From Eopsaltria australis (Eukaryota; Chordata; Aves; Passeriformes; Petroicidae): DNA of 64,000 nucleotides. Location: positions 1 through 64,000 of the forward strand of contig JAVTVJ010000487.1 of NCBI GenBank assembly GCA_034509425.1, in the 5' to 3' direction. Shown piece by piece: positions 1 to 12,022 of the stretch. Below the pieces are notes generated by a model. That model was not told the DNA's origin, did not search any database, and saw nothing but the letters and a program-made list of their open reading frames with translations. Position 1 is the stretch's first letter; each line of letters starts with the position of its first letter. A program made the translations under genes and the position numbers.

Positions 1-415
1 ATTCCTCTTCCTTCTGGCAAAAAAAGCACAGCACAGCTGAAGGGAAGAAAAAACAGTAAGGAAGGGAGAATAGTCCACAAAATTTAAAAAAAGATATTAA
101 GAGAAGATCCATTAACAGACTGAAAAGAAAGTCCTGAAGAAAAAAAAAGACAACAGGATAGGTGTAGCTGCATTCAGGAGGTGAACTACAGAGAAGAAAA
201 ATGGGATAAAATAAGATGGGAATCTAATTGGATATAGACATGTGCTTTGCCTTAGGAGATAAAATTACATTAACTGGAACATTTCAGACAACCAAAGCTG
301 AGGTGCATACTACCTAAATATTTACTTTCTTATCACCTTCTTTATTCTTTTGTGTACATCAGTAACTCTTTCACTGCACAACATTGGTAGTATTTTAGGA
401 TACTCCTTTTTATAC
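1..415. other. Intergenic, nothing recognised
   Basis: AT-rich, A-run containing sequence left of the solo LTR. No gene, repeat family or clear signal seen. Confidence 0.6.
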
Positions 416-420
416 ACAGG

Positions 421-977
421 TGTGCTGGTTTTGGTTCAGGTGCTTTTCTTCACAGTGGCTGGCATGGGGCTCTGTGTTGGATTTGTGCTGAACGCAGTGT
501 TGATAATACAGAGACATTGTTATTGTTGAACAGGGCTTACACAGAGCCAAGGCCTTTTCTGCTTTTTGTGTGGCCACACTGGGGAGGAGTCAGGGGGTCC
601 TTTGGAGGAGCTGGGACAGCTGACCCCAACTGACCAAAGGGATATTCCAGACCATCTGATATCACGCTCAGTATATAAAATGGGGCAAAAAAGGAAGAAG
701 GGGGGACATTTGCACTGATGCTGTTTTCCAAGTCACCATTACACAATGGGGCTCTGCTCTCTTGAGGATGGCTGAACACCCACCTGCCCATGGGAAGCTC
801 TGAATTAATCCCTTGTTTTGCTTTGCTTGTGCACACAGTTTTTACTTTTCCTATTAAACTGCCTTTACCTCAACCCATGAGTTTTCTCACTTTTACTTTC
901 AACTTTCTCCCTGATCCCACTGCTGGGATAGAGCTGCTGTGTGGGGATTGGCTGCTGGCTGGGGTGAAATCAGGACA
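421..977 (+). mobile_element. Solo LTR of an avian ERVL-type endogenous retrovirus
   Basis: Starts TGTGCTGGTTTTGG and ends AGGACA. It is flanked on both sides by the same 5 bases, ACAGG (416-420 and 978-982), a target duplication of the size usual for ERVL. It has a TATA box (TATATAAA, 672-679) and an ATTAAA polyadenylation signal (853-858) followed by T-rich sequence. It resembles, from memory, a very common LTR family in bird genomes. No retroviral genes flank it, so it is a recombined remnant. Confidence 0.9.
672..679 (+). promoter_or_regulatory. TATA box of the solo LTR
   Basis: TATATAAA inside the LTR, about 175 bases before its ATTAAA signal, in the usual U3 position. It could start transcription into the intergenic DNA to the right; no sign of use can be read from sequence. 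Confidence 0.6.
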
Positions 978-982
978 ACAGG

Positions 983-3900
983 TCACTGATGGACTATTTA
1001 TAACAGGCCTTTATATTTGTGATAGATGCATCAAAACTCTTGATCATAATAGAACCCCCCATCTCAACTTTGTGGATAAAACCTGTATATTTGAGTACTG
1101 TACTACAATATATGGGAACATAATGCAAGAGCAAAAAAGCAATGGGTGGGGAACAGGACAAAAATTGTCTTACTTCACTTACACTCACATACCTGTAGCT
1201 CCATCTACCCAAGCACGGCCGTGTTCTGTGAACTCACACCATGCCCACTGCACTCCTCTAGCTATTTACAGTTTCTTGACATAAAGAGACTTAAAAAATG
1301 ACATTATCTTGGAACTTGGAATTACAGACATTTTAATCATGTGGTTCTCATATCATCTGATCAAACAATCCTAATCTTCTGATTTTTTACAGCATTGCAT
1401 GACTTTTTAGCCACATGACTTTCATCACATTTGTCAGGGGGCTAAAACCTTGCATAACTTTGAAAATATATACGTTTAAAAGGCTATTGTTATTAGTATC
1501 CATGGATATCTGCTGGGATCCCCTGCAGTGCTTCCATGGGCTACAAGCTGGTTTTGATTGCTGTTACTGATATAAAACTCTGTTCTTCTCATTCACCAGA
1601 CACTAACCTTTCTTTGCTGAAGTCACAGGTCCACCAAATTTATATTTTTTCACTGAAAAAAAACACCTTTTATTACTAAACTGATAGTATATTGGTTATT
1701 TTTTTTAAAACAACAGAGCAATAGTGACTAATGGAAAAAACCTCTTAATAGCAATCCAATGTATACACAAAATACGCAACTGTCAATGACAAATATAATA
1801 GATATTGAATATGTAGAGACAAACTTGTATATGCTGTATATGGAAAGAAGTAAGTAAGCTGAGGTTAGAGTATTTTTATCTAAAAAAATAGGTTGTTTTT
1901 CTTTTCTTAAAAAAAACCTCTCTTCCAAAAAAATAAGACAAGCTGCAACCTACTATTGCATGGTGACCACCATGTAGCTCTTAATATTAGTTACCAAGTT
2001 CTACTATTTGTTAAACAAGCATTTTTCCAAGAGACTTATTTATTGGGTTCTCTGATACCAGTCTATTTTCTTTCCTTTAGGCAGTATGCAGGAAATTCAG
2101 CTTCCCAAAAGGGCTGGGAGGAACCCAGCAGTCCTGCCCTCACACATAGATTACCATACTTCAGCTCTTTTCTCCTTTTCCTTAAGAACTTTCAAACAAA
2201 GGAAGGGGAGACACTGCAATCAGTTAATATCTGAAATGTTTCTCCTTGATTGTAAACAGCCTTGGGTTTGCTGTAAAAGAGAACATTGCACTGTTTGCTG
2301 GCATTAATAGAAATGTCCTTTATTAGAGATACCTGATCTATGTTGCAGAAATACAGAATGCTGAATGAGAGCCAGTGTCCTGGATCCAGTATTCCTAACA
2401 GTGGGTTTATCTTGTTGCACCAATGTAATGCAATTCAGAATAAAAAAACCTTTGTCACCAACCACATTTTTCAGCCTGACACAACCTTGTACAGTTTCAG
2501 AAAGGCATTTCAATTTATGCCCTCTTGGAGATAAATTCCTGGCATGGGTGAATCTATGGCTCGCAAGGTGCTGGGGTGATCAGCAGGAGCAACAGATCTG
2601 TCCTTTGCTGGTCCTTCAGCCAACTTCTTATGTGCCTGTAATACATTCCTAGGAAAGAAGTTTCCACTGAAAGGTACACTTCCTCAGTGAAATGCAGTTA
2701 GGGAAGGTTACTCCTTCCCTAAATTACTTCAGCTTCATGCCGAATGCTCAGTGGGACATATCCAGGCCTTGCTGACTCTGAAAGGCTTGCGAGCCAGCCA
2801 CTACTTTGAGGTGCATCTGTCTGCTCTTACAGGGAGGGTGCCAAAAATAGCAAAGGTTTAGATCTCCACAGCCAAGATTTCTAAAAACAGAGACCAAAAA
2901 GCAGTAATTTTTTACATCAAAATGAGTCAAAACCAACAGATGAAACAGATTACAATCCAAGGTTAGAAAACACAGCTGCCCTTTGGCATGCAGATCATTT
3001 TCCCCAGCCTTCCCTCAGGCCAACAGCTTTCGCCTGATGCTCTAGGTTGCAACAAACACTGGGCAGCCTGCATGGGGTCTGCTGGGAAGGTCTTCTTCCC
3101 ACCACCTTTAAGATAAGTGTTTGTTCCCGAAACCTCTCAGAAAACTTCCAACATCTAAACACTACAGGCTCCCACTGGCTGCATCCCTCATGCTCCACAC
3201 TGACTATTCCATCTTCTGCTCCAGATGTCTGTGCCTAGATAGTCCAAGAGAAAACTCCCAGGAGTTACATCTGTCCCAGAGAGCAGCATCCATGACAAGG
3301 CAATCAGGGGCCTTCTCCTGCTGCCCAGCCACTCTGTCCATCAGACAACACCATGCAGAATATCAACAGGTAGCAGGCACATCAAGTTCCTGCATCTCCT
3401 ACATCAGTTTCTCTTATTTGATCTTGAGAGATTACAACTCTGTTGACTGAAAAACAAACCCACACAAAACCAAAAACCTAACTAAGAAAACCCCTAAAGA
3501 ATCACCCCCCCACCCCCCCCAAAAAAAACCAGAAAAAAAACCCCCACAACTTTCCTCTCTCCCCAGGCTTTAATGGATGAATATTCTCCCTTTACTTGCC
3601 TTTGTGGTGTATGTTCACAGATACTCCTCTGATTTCTCTAAACTCAGTTGAGAAGCTCAAAGTCCTTTTTAATAGTCACACATTTCTTCTATGATTTTAC
3701 ACCTTTGCATACATACATCCTGACATACATCAAAGTTTTTATCATTGCTGTTTCTGATAACAAACTCCTGTTTTCCTTACAGTTCTCTCTTTCAATTTAC
3801 TCTACATTTCTAATGCTGTCTCTGCTCATAAATCTAAAGCCAGTGTGGGCTTAAAAAATTGACCTTTTCATGTCTGGGGATTCAGAAGATTATTTCTTTA

Positions 3901-6900
3901 AAATTTCATGTCCAATTCAAAATGCTGCTAATAAACATGCAGAACTAGCCAACCTTCACTTACAATGGTGCTCCTTTGCTGCCTATTTGCCACTAACTGC
4001 TTAAAGGAGTAATCTGGCAGATAACATACGATAAAATAAACTTCCAGTGTCTCTGTCATGTCTGTGTCAGGTGACATCCTTCCTCATCTGTGTCTCAGCT
4101 CTATGTACTGGAGTGGTGTAGGCCATGGTACTAAGCACTGAAAAGCTCTTGAGAGTTGTTTTATAATTCACTCCAAAGCCTGCACCAGAGCACAGCTTAT
4201 TACCACAACAAAACTGTATTTGGACTTGACTGATTACAGAGTCTGTTCTGAACCCCTTTAGTCCCCAGGAATGATGATCATCCCTGCCATTAAAAGTTGT
4301 ATGACTAATAGGTCAGTGGAAGTTAAGGGCCCTTCAGTCCATTCTGTGATAGTCTCATTCATCCTTAATGTCTCAGGGATCATTTATCTTTTGCATAGAA
4401 GCTCATATTACAGCTCCATGAGACCTTGAGCACGTTCCTTGCTCTTCTGGCAAAGGATTTAGGATATGAGTCATGTAAAATGTGTCTATCTGTAATTAAA
4501 GGAATGGTCATTGCCCAGTCTGGAAACTCCTAAATCCAGAAATGTCTGAAGTACTTATGATGCCCTTCTGGTTAGCCTGAATATCCTGTAAGCAGCTGAA
4601 GTACATACTTGAGAAAAGCTGGATTAGGCAGCAGCTCTTCTGGAGGGAGCTGGAATTTTGGAATTGGTGGTTCCTAACTGGAAAGGATCATCTATGCTCC
4701 ATTTTTGGAGAAAATTGAATAATCCCATTCTGATGGAGAAATGGGGATCTACAAAGTACATGAAGAAAAAAATCCTTTTCATATTGCTCAGATGACAAGA
4801 ATTTAGCTGAAGCATTTTGTCTGGTTAAAGGTGCTGCAGTTTGATAAAATTGTGGATCAGTTAGGAAAAGCCCAAATGAGAACAAAGAGAAGGTCTAGAA
4901 AACGATACCGGGAGGGGGGGAGATGAAAGATACTGGAAAAATTATTATTAAAGTGCAAAACAGAAATAAAGTCCTTTCTTTGGGATGATTTCTGTTCATC
5001 TGCTCTGTCTTACCAATAAAATCTTTAGGTCACCCAATGCAGACAGCATATTTTCATGTTTCCATAATTGTCTGAACTTCTAAATACTTCAGAACAAATG
5101 ATAGGATATAGGAATTACACTTTCTTCCTTACTTTGTGCTATCCTTAATAATGGATCTAGTAATAGCTAGTAATCACACTAACAGCTGAGTTCAAAAAGG
5201 ACACTACTCTTCAGATTCTGCTCTGGATTCAAGAGGGATGACCTCAATAATTAATCTTCCACTGCTGTTCTTTTCTTTGTAAATAAAATTCCGCCAGCTG
5301 CTACATTTACACTCCTTGAAAAGTGAAGATGTCACTCTTCAAATATTTTGGTGGTTATTGCTTGGGTTTTTTATGGCTTTGTCACTACCCTGTTATTATA
5401 TGTGGTTTTTTCCAGATATGGTGTTTGTATCAAACCAGTAAGAAATAGCTGTGGTGCCAGGATGCTGAGCTTACATAAACAGAAATAATATAATTTTAAC
5501 CCATGGAATCTTATTTATGGAGGGTTCTGGACACTTCTTCAAGGTCAGTAGATCTGGGTCAATGAACATCACTGATATCCAAAGGGTAGAAAGAGTAGTT
5601 TTTAAACATGCTGATTTCCAAAAGTGCTTTTGAGCTAGTAGGTCATCCAAGATTTCCAGACTCTTACAAACAGGGAAGTTTTAGTTTAGGCTTTAAATAC
5701 ATTCTGTCACCTTGACCTCACACAACATGCAGGCAATAAATTGGAAGATTTCAAATCAGGGGAACTAATGAAGTACATTAACTACCTGTCATATATTCTG
5801 CTCCTACACTGTGCCCATGTTGACCCATCACATGTTTTTTCTCCCATTCCCTAGGTTTCAATGCTACCTGTGTAAGAATATGAGCTATGGATATGACCTG
5901 TACAAAGGGTTTCTCTTAGGGTCTGAATAATTATAAAGAAAAATCCTCCCCTGAGGTCAGTGACTACTTAGAACATATAGCAAATTTGAGTTTAAGTCTA
6001 AAGATCTGTTAAGGTCAATTATTCATCTGAAATAACAATGACATTTTAGGGCCTATGAAAAGAAGGGAAAGTTCAGTGTTATAAAATATCACAAGCTGAC
6101 CACAATTAAAAAGAAAAAACCTACAACATATCTTCCTTCTAGGATATTTCACTTCTAATCTAAGCCAACAACAAAGTGTCTAAGGACAATGTCTTTTAAC
6201 AACTTAATTCCTAGAAAAGTACAGTATCTTACATGGTCATAAGTCAAAACCTTCAGAGTAGGGTTTACTCTAACCAGTGTTAATGTAGTTCTGTCTTTGT
6301 GGAATTTTTGTTTATCTGTAGGAAGTAATAATGTAGTGGATAGTAGTAATGTTGGCAGTGCAAATGGCCATTAGGGAAATGATAAAAATTATTCCAAAAG
6401 CTAAACATTTTTAGAAATGTTTCAGTTACCCTTCTGTTTCCATTACTCTTTTTCCCCTTGAAGTTTTTATTCAGCTTTTCCAGTCTTTGCCAATGACCCA
6501 GCAGGCTTTCTTGTTTTACACTCAGACAAGGATACCCCAAAAAGTGTCATGCGAAGACCATGAAAAACATTTTTTAAAAAAGTCTTATCCTCTTCCCTTG
6601 TGTTCAGGCACAGATGCACATGTAATGGGACTGTGTCAAGAAAAAACAGATGCATATTATTACCTTGATTAGCACTGAGCAGGCTGCTGGTGTCAGGAGC
6701 TTGATTCAGCTTTCCACACATAAGCATCTGATACCGTTTCAGGAGTACTCTACACATCCTCCAGCTGAAGGTCTCAAAGGTCATGGTTCATATCAGTATC
6801 ATACCATCTGGCCCATTGTCAATGTCTCAGCTTCATAAACATAAACATCTAGGATGATTTTAGGCAGCCAAAAGTAACTGAAACATTGCCAACAGAATGT

Positions 6901-7456
6901 TTACATTAGGATGAAGTTGTTCTCTGGGCTCAGAGCAATGACAAGAGGCTCAGTTAGTTTGGCACATCTGAGACATCCAAAAAAGTCAAGAGGAAAATAA
7001 ATAGCATAAGCAATAGAGAAAAGAGACAGGCTGTTATACTGAGCAATAGGCCAAAAGCAAGGCCTAAAGTATTTCTACTCCAGCGATGGATATCCAGAAA
7101 TTAGGATAAAAGAAGCACTGGGCAGACAATGAGTGGTCACCCTGATAGAGCAGGGCATCAGAGGCCTCCTGAAAGAACAACCACCAGAGCAACGCACAGT
7201 TTGTAGGTTACCAGCTTTAGAGGGGCAGGATGAATAGGTGAGGGAGTAGTGTTGCACCTGAAATGTTACAGTTCCAGTATTACAAGAAATAATAAACACC
7301 CTGAAGTTTCTAAGGGAAGAAATCCTGTGTTATAAAAAGAAAAGCATTGATGCCTGAAGGATTTTTCTGCTTTTCTTCGGAATATTTCTTACACTGTTCC
7401 CTATATTCACAAGTATTAATATGCATAATTGTGATGCTTTAGGTGATAGTTTAGCC
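983..7456. other. Intergenic, no gene recognised
   Basis: Open frames here are all under about 110 codons, overlap each other on both strands and resemble no family I know. Apart from the C/A-rich block at 3455-3550 I see only scattered A and T runs. Confidence 0.6.
3455..3550. repeat. Low-complexity A/C-rich block with C runs
   Basis: Nearly free of G and T on the plus strand. CCCCCC-A-CCCCCCCC lies at 3505-3520, followed by A runs. The minus strand therefore has two long G runs. Confidence 0.85.
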
Positions 7457-7505
7457 TGGTTTCATGGTGTTTAGTAGGCCGGTAGACTAAACACCTCTGA
7501 AACCA
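7457..7505. repeat. Inverted repeat of 8 + 10 bp arms
   Basis: TGGTTTCA (7457-7464) pairs with TGAAACCA (7498-7505), and GGTGTTTAGT (7466-7475) with ACTAAACACC (7486-7495). A one-base against two-base bulge lies between them, and the loop is 10 bases. Confidence 0.85.
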
Positions 7506-7789
7506 CGTAGAGTTAGAGACCAAACACCCTGTTTTTGTGAGCCCTCAAGGTCTCCTAGTAGGACAAATTTTGTAAACTAGAAGTTAGCCCACCCCGGCCC
7601 CTTATTGGGCCCTCCTGGTAGATATGCTAATGTGTAGAGTCTTTAATTGTATACTCGACTGGGGGGATGGGGCTTTTGGGGCGTGTTCTACCTGGATGGC
7701 AGAAGCCATCGAACGGGATCCTATTAAAATACCGAGGTAAACAACCCCCAACCCACTAACCGTGTCTGAGCCTTTATTTCCTAAGACCA
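7457..7789 (+). mobile_element. Candidate solo LTR of unidentified family
   Basis: 333-bp block, richer in G and C than its surroundings. It begins TGGTTTCA and ends AAGACCA (TG...CA). Near its 3' end it has CTATTAAAATACC and GTGTCTGAGCCTTTATTTCC, arranged as in a retroviral R-U5 region. It opens with a strong inverted repeat (7457-7505). No target duplication found, and a CR1 starts right after it, so ends and class are uncertain. It could be another kind of retroposon. Confidence 0.4.
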
Positions 7790-7794
7790 GAAAA

Positions 7795-8236
7795 AGGTGT
7801 AAAGGGCTAGAAATATGATTTGGAGCCTGTATCACCTCAACTATGAGGAAAGGCTGGGGGAGCTGGGCCTGTTTAGCCTGAAGAAAACTGAGAGGGGGTC
7901 TTATCAATGCATACAAATATCTGAAAAGAGGGTGTCAAGAGGACAGAGCCAGGCTCTGCTTGAGCAATAGGACAAGAGGCAACAGGAGAAAACGGAACAC
8001 AGGAAGTTCCATCTGAATATGAGGAAGAACTTCTTTACTATGCAGGTGACTGAGCACTGGAACAGGTTGCCCAGAGACACTGTGGAGTCTCCTTGTCTGG
8101 AGACATTCAAAAGCCTTCTGCACACAATTCTGTGCAAGGTTCTCTGGGGGACTCTGTCTGAGCAGGGAGGCTGGACTAGGTGGCCTTCAGTGGTCTTTCC
8201 AACCTCACCCATTCGGCAGTTCTGTAATTCTTTGAA
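7795..8236 (+). mobile_element. CR1 LINE, 3' end fragment
   Basis: Typical avian CR1 tail: GAGGAAAGGCTGGGGGAGCT, GCCTGTTTAGCCTGAAGAAA, GAGGAAGAACTTCTTTACTA, TGGAACAGGTTGCCCAGAGA, GGCTGGACTAGGTGGCCTTC, and the short terminal ATTCTTTGAAG motif. It is 5'-truncated as usual and codes for nothing intact. Confidence 0.93.
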
Positions 8237-8399
8237 GTAGTAATTACGCATATCGCGTGTACAGAGGCAGTTTTTAGGTCTAAATTCAGCAACTCAAACA
8301 TTTGGAATCAGCTCTCTGAACTTGGTTTAGTGTACAGATGCAGCCTAAAGAGAAGCACTGCAGTGCACTGTGGAGGGCATGGAGAACATCTTCATGGGC

Positions 8400-8830
8400 A
8401 TAATTTTGCCAATGCTGAAAACTTTGTTGCACCCGCATTTGGTATAAAGTGTGCAGTCCTGGTCTTCACCTCTACAGGGAGTAGGAGATAAATAAAGTGC
8501 AGAGGAAGGCTCTTAAAAGGATGAGGAGAATGAAGTAGCTGCCATACAATAGGAAACTAAAAACCCTGGGACATTTAAATTTGGAACTAAGAAGTTGAAT
8601 GATATATTCATGAGGTTTACAGAGTGGTTAAAAGAAACACAAAACCTTTTTTCAGCATAATCCACAAGACTATAACAGCAGGCACTGGCTGAATTAGCAG
8701 GCGGTTAGAATGAGACAGCTCTAAAATGAAGTACATTTTTTATACAAAGGGTAGCGAACTTCTGGAAGTTTTTGTCACAGGAGTTTGTGGAGGCAGGAAA
8801 TATCAACAGGCTTAAAAGGGTATGAAACAA
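8400..8830 (+). mobile_element. Old, diverged CR1 LINE fragment
   Basis: Degraded CR1 features in the right order: AAAGTGCAGAGGAAGGCTCT, the GACATTTAAATTTGGAACTA part, then AGCGAACTTCTGGAAGTTTT, TTGTCACAGGAGTTTGTGGA and a CAGGCTTAAAAGGG stretch. Much more diverged than the neighbouring copy, so much older. Probably the same element continues at 9300-9415. Confidence 0.6.
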
Positions 8831-9299
8831 ATTTAAGGGCAGCAGATCTACAAACAGATACTTCGGGACTACAAATTGCTCTGAGTAGGAAGTGGTTAGT
8901 GATTCTTTACTGTTCAGTATGGTATTCTGATTGTTTATCCTTGAGGCGTTGTTGTTGGACAGGCTTTTATAACTGGCAGTGTAACAATTATCTGCAGTTT
9001 ATCTACAGTTACTCAAACCACTCTCTTTGTTAATGCCAGCATGAGTAGGGAGCAGAAATCACAACCAGCTTTACAAAGCAATGGAGAGTGGAAGATTTGG
9101 AAGCCAAGCAGGCAATCTAGAGCAGCACAGAAAAGATTATCAAGCAGATAATTTAAGCTTCCACCTCCAACAATCACTGAACTGCCACATATGCATTGCA
9201 TTTACCTGGCTCTGCTGCCCATCTTCTTTCTTAACAAACTCTTCAAATTAGTGCAGTTCAGTATGATATTTGTTTCAGGAAATTCCCTGAGCTGAAATA

Positions 9300-9415
9300 G
9301 CTGGAGGTGAGCAGAGTATTTGGGAGAAATACCTCCCATGGTTGGCCTCTAGGATTTCCCTTCTCTTGTAAAAGGATATTGGTCTGAGTCAGCATGGCTG
9401 TTCCTACTCCTGCCA
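9300..9415 (+). mobile_element. 3' tail of an old CR1-type LINE
   Basis: Contains TGGGAGAAATACCTCCCATG, then ATTGGTCTGAGTCAGCATGG and CTGTTCCTACTCC, which match the conserved 3' end of ancient amniote CR1 copies. The stretch between 8830 and 9300 is too diverged or was inserted later. Confidence 0.6.
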
Positions 9416-12010
9416 TATACAGACTACATGAACAGAATATGTAATTTGAAATTAAATCTACTTATCCATTGAAGCCAGACAATATCTGGTTTAATACCTT
9501 TGCACTGGTCAACTTAACTAGTTGGAGGCCTTAAGAATTTAATACTTGAAAATAACATGTGTAAGACAATGTTTGTGTACAAACCTCATTGACTGTCTGT
9601 CATCAAATAAAATTTGGTCACTTTTTGGAGGTGCTGCGAGGTAGGTTAAAATTGAAGTGGTTATTCTTTTCATTGCTATTTTGATCCTCTAAAGGTCACA
9701 TGGTATGACTAGCTTATGGGTTGTTAATTTTAATATATTTTAAATTGGCCCATTTGTCATCTGAATATCATTGTGCTTAGATAACTTGCTGGATATGGCA
9801 TTTTGTAACCGATTAAAAGACATTCAAATATTTTCCTTTAAATCACGCACTTAAGTAACATAAGGACTATATAATTAATATACACTCTATATAATTACAT
9901 GAGTTCCCTTTAGCCTTACATAAAGCCCCACTATTTCAGAAACCACGTCTCGACAAAGTTTAGGAAAGGGGAAGTGCTAACTCACACTGATGGAGAGCCA
10001 AAGCCTGGAGATACTACGTGATTGCCTTGAATTTAGTCAGGGAACAGCAGAGGAGCTAAATTGGTGCTAGATCTCTTGGGTTCTGAATCACAACCACAAC
10101 ATTGCCCTCCCTCTTCTCACTACTTCTACTCAAGCCACGGCTTCCTATACTGATCTTCTGCAACTACGTTCCTGGGGAAACCCAAAGGAATCTATCTTTC
10201 GGGACCATCCTTCTGTGTGTAAGTGTGCTGGCAGATGGTTGGCCAAGTCACAGATGCCAAACATCTGACTGGGTGAGGTTGAGCAGTAGCCAGAGAGCAA
10301 GGCTGCCAAGCTGCTCCCTGCAGACAAGGATCAGAGCCCGCACGTAGCCAGCAAATGTCCAAATGAGGATTTTAACAGAGAAACATCTTTAGCAAGAGTC
10401 ATGTGTTTTGGCTCCTCCTCTGCCTTACGCCACCACGATGACCCATCACGGTAAACCAAACTTGGAACAAGACAAAAACTCTGGACACATAAAAAAATGC
10501 ATTTTATCCAAAAGAGTCTTTCCCAGACTTCCTCTGGGGTCAATGCAATATTTGCTTACTCTGAGCAATACTGCTTCCAACAATGCAGACATTGTTTCAA
10601 CAATACAGACCCAGACTGAACAATTGCTCTTAAAATGCAAACCCTTAAACTCATCAGCCAGAGAGGCTAGCAGAGTTAATGAAACTGGAAAATCCTGCCA
10701 TCATGGACAATTTGCTTAGAAGTGAAAGGAAGTGCCAAAAGAAGCACTCCAAGAGCTAAATTTCATCCAGTACCCCAGAACCATTCTGTTCAGGAGAGAA
10801 GAGCCTGCAAGCAGTAACCTGAAATACAACTTACAGGTTGCTGAAGAACATTTCCCTTCCTTGCTTGTAAAGATGGCCATTTGGGGAAATCAGTTTCCCA
10901 TATGTAACTCAGGCTTTTGGACATGATCCCAGGACTTCTGGCCTTTGTGAAGGAATTACATAAACTTCAGAGGGACTCCTGAGACCTTGTGAGCCATCTC
11001 TCTGACACGGGCTTGAACTTTTTTCCCACTCACCTGGTTTTCTCAATTCCATTATCCTTCCATGTCATGGCACATCCTGTGGGATACATTAGATATTAAC
11101 AACTAATATTAACATATTCTTCTTTGAGTCCAATCTCTAGATCACAGGTGATTTCAAGTCCAAATAATGTGTCATAAGGAACAAAACCAATACTCATAGC
11201 AAATGTTTTGCCAAGAAGCCTGGAAAATCTGAGCCAGGATAGAGAAAACCATTTAAGCCTTCTTCACTTGTGACTGTCTCTCTATTCTGCTTATGGAGTT
11301 TCACTGGGTTATACCAGATCATATGCTTCCAAAGTGTGCACAGCTTTTACTTAAAGATTTAAATAATGAGAAATTACATTTCCTTAGTTACAACATTTTA
11401 ATAGTTACCTTCATAGTCAATAGTGTCACCTGGTTTACTTGGGTTTGATTTCTAGCTGCTGGACCTTTTGTTTTCTATTTTAAGCTGCTTTAATTTTTAA
11501 GCAAATTAAATTGATATCCCCATGGAGAAGTGTGGGAAGCTATTTTAATAAATTATGGAATACGAACATAATGTTAGTTACCGGGTAATGTGCTTTAGCT
11601 TGTAGTAGGTGACCTGAACAATAATACTGTGAGCTGCCTCTAGGTTTTGACAGACATAATCATTCAAAACAGTAGTGCTACATAGTGATGACATGGCAGT
11701 TTGTGCAGTTTTGTATGCTTTTGAGGTGAACATTAGATCAGAAAATTAGGGAGTACTTTTAAAAGTAGAATATAAAGTACCATGAAAATGGTGAACCATA
11801 ACTCAGGATAGTCAAACCTTATACCTGACTGCTTTTGGAAACCACATTCTGCAATAATTTTGTGTTTGAACAATAACAATGTTTTTACAAACATTCTTTA
11901 TCTCAGCAAATCAATTTTTTTTTGTTATTAGTCTGTTGCCAGTCATAAAATAGAAGGACATTTTAGTGAGTATGTATATGCACATACAGATTAGTATAAA
12001 AAATACAGCA

Positions 12011-12022
12011 TGTGTGTGTGTG
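12011..12022. repeat. Short (TG)n run
   Basis: Six TG units; minor microsatellite. Confidence 0.8.

Noticed and set aside
790..1284. 164-codon open frame, plus strand
   Set aside because: It begins inside the solo LTR and runs into flanking DNA; LTRs carry no gene here and the composition is not protein-like.
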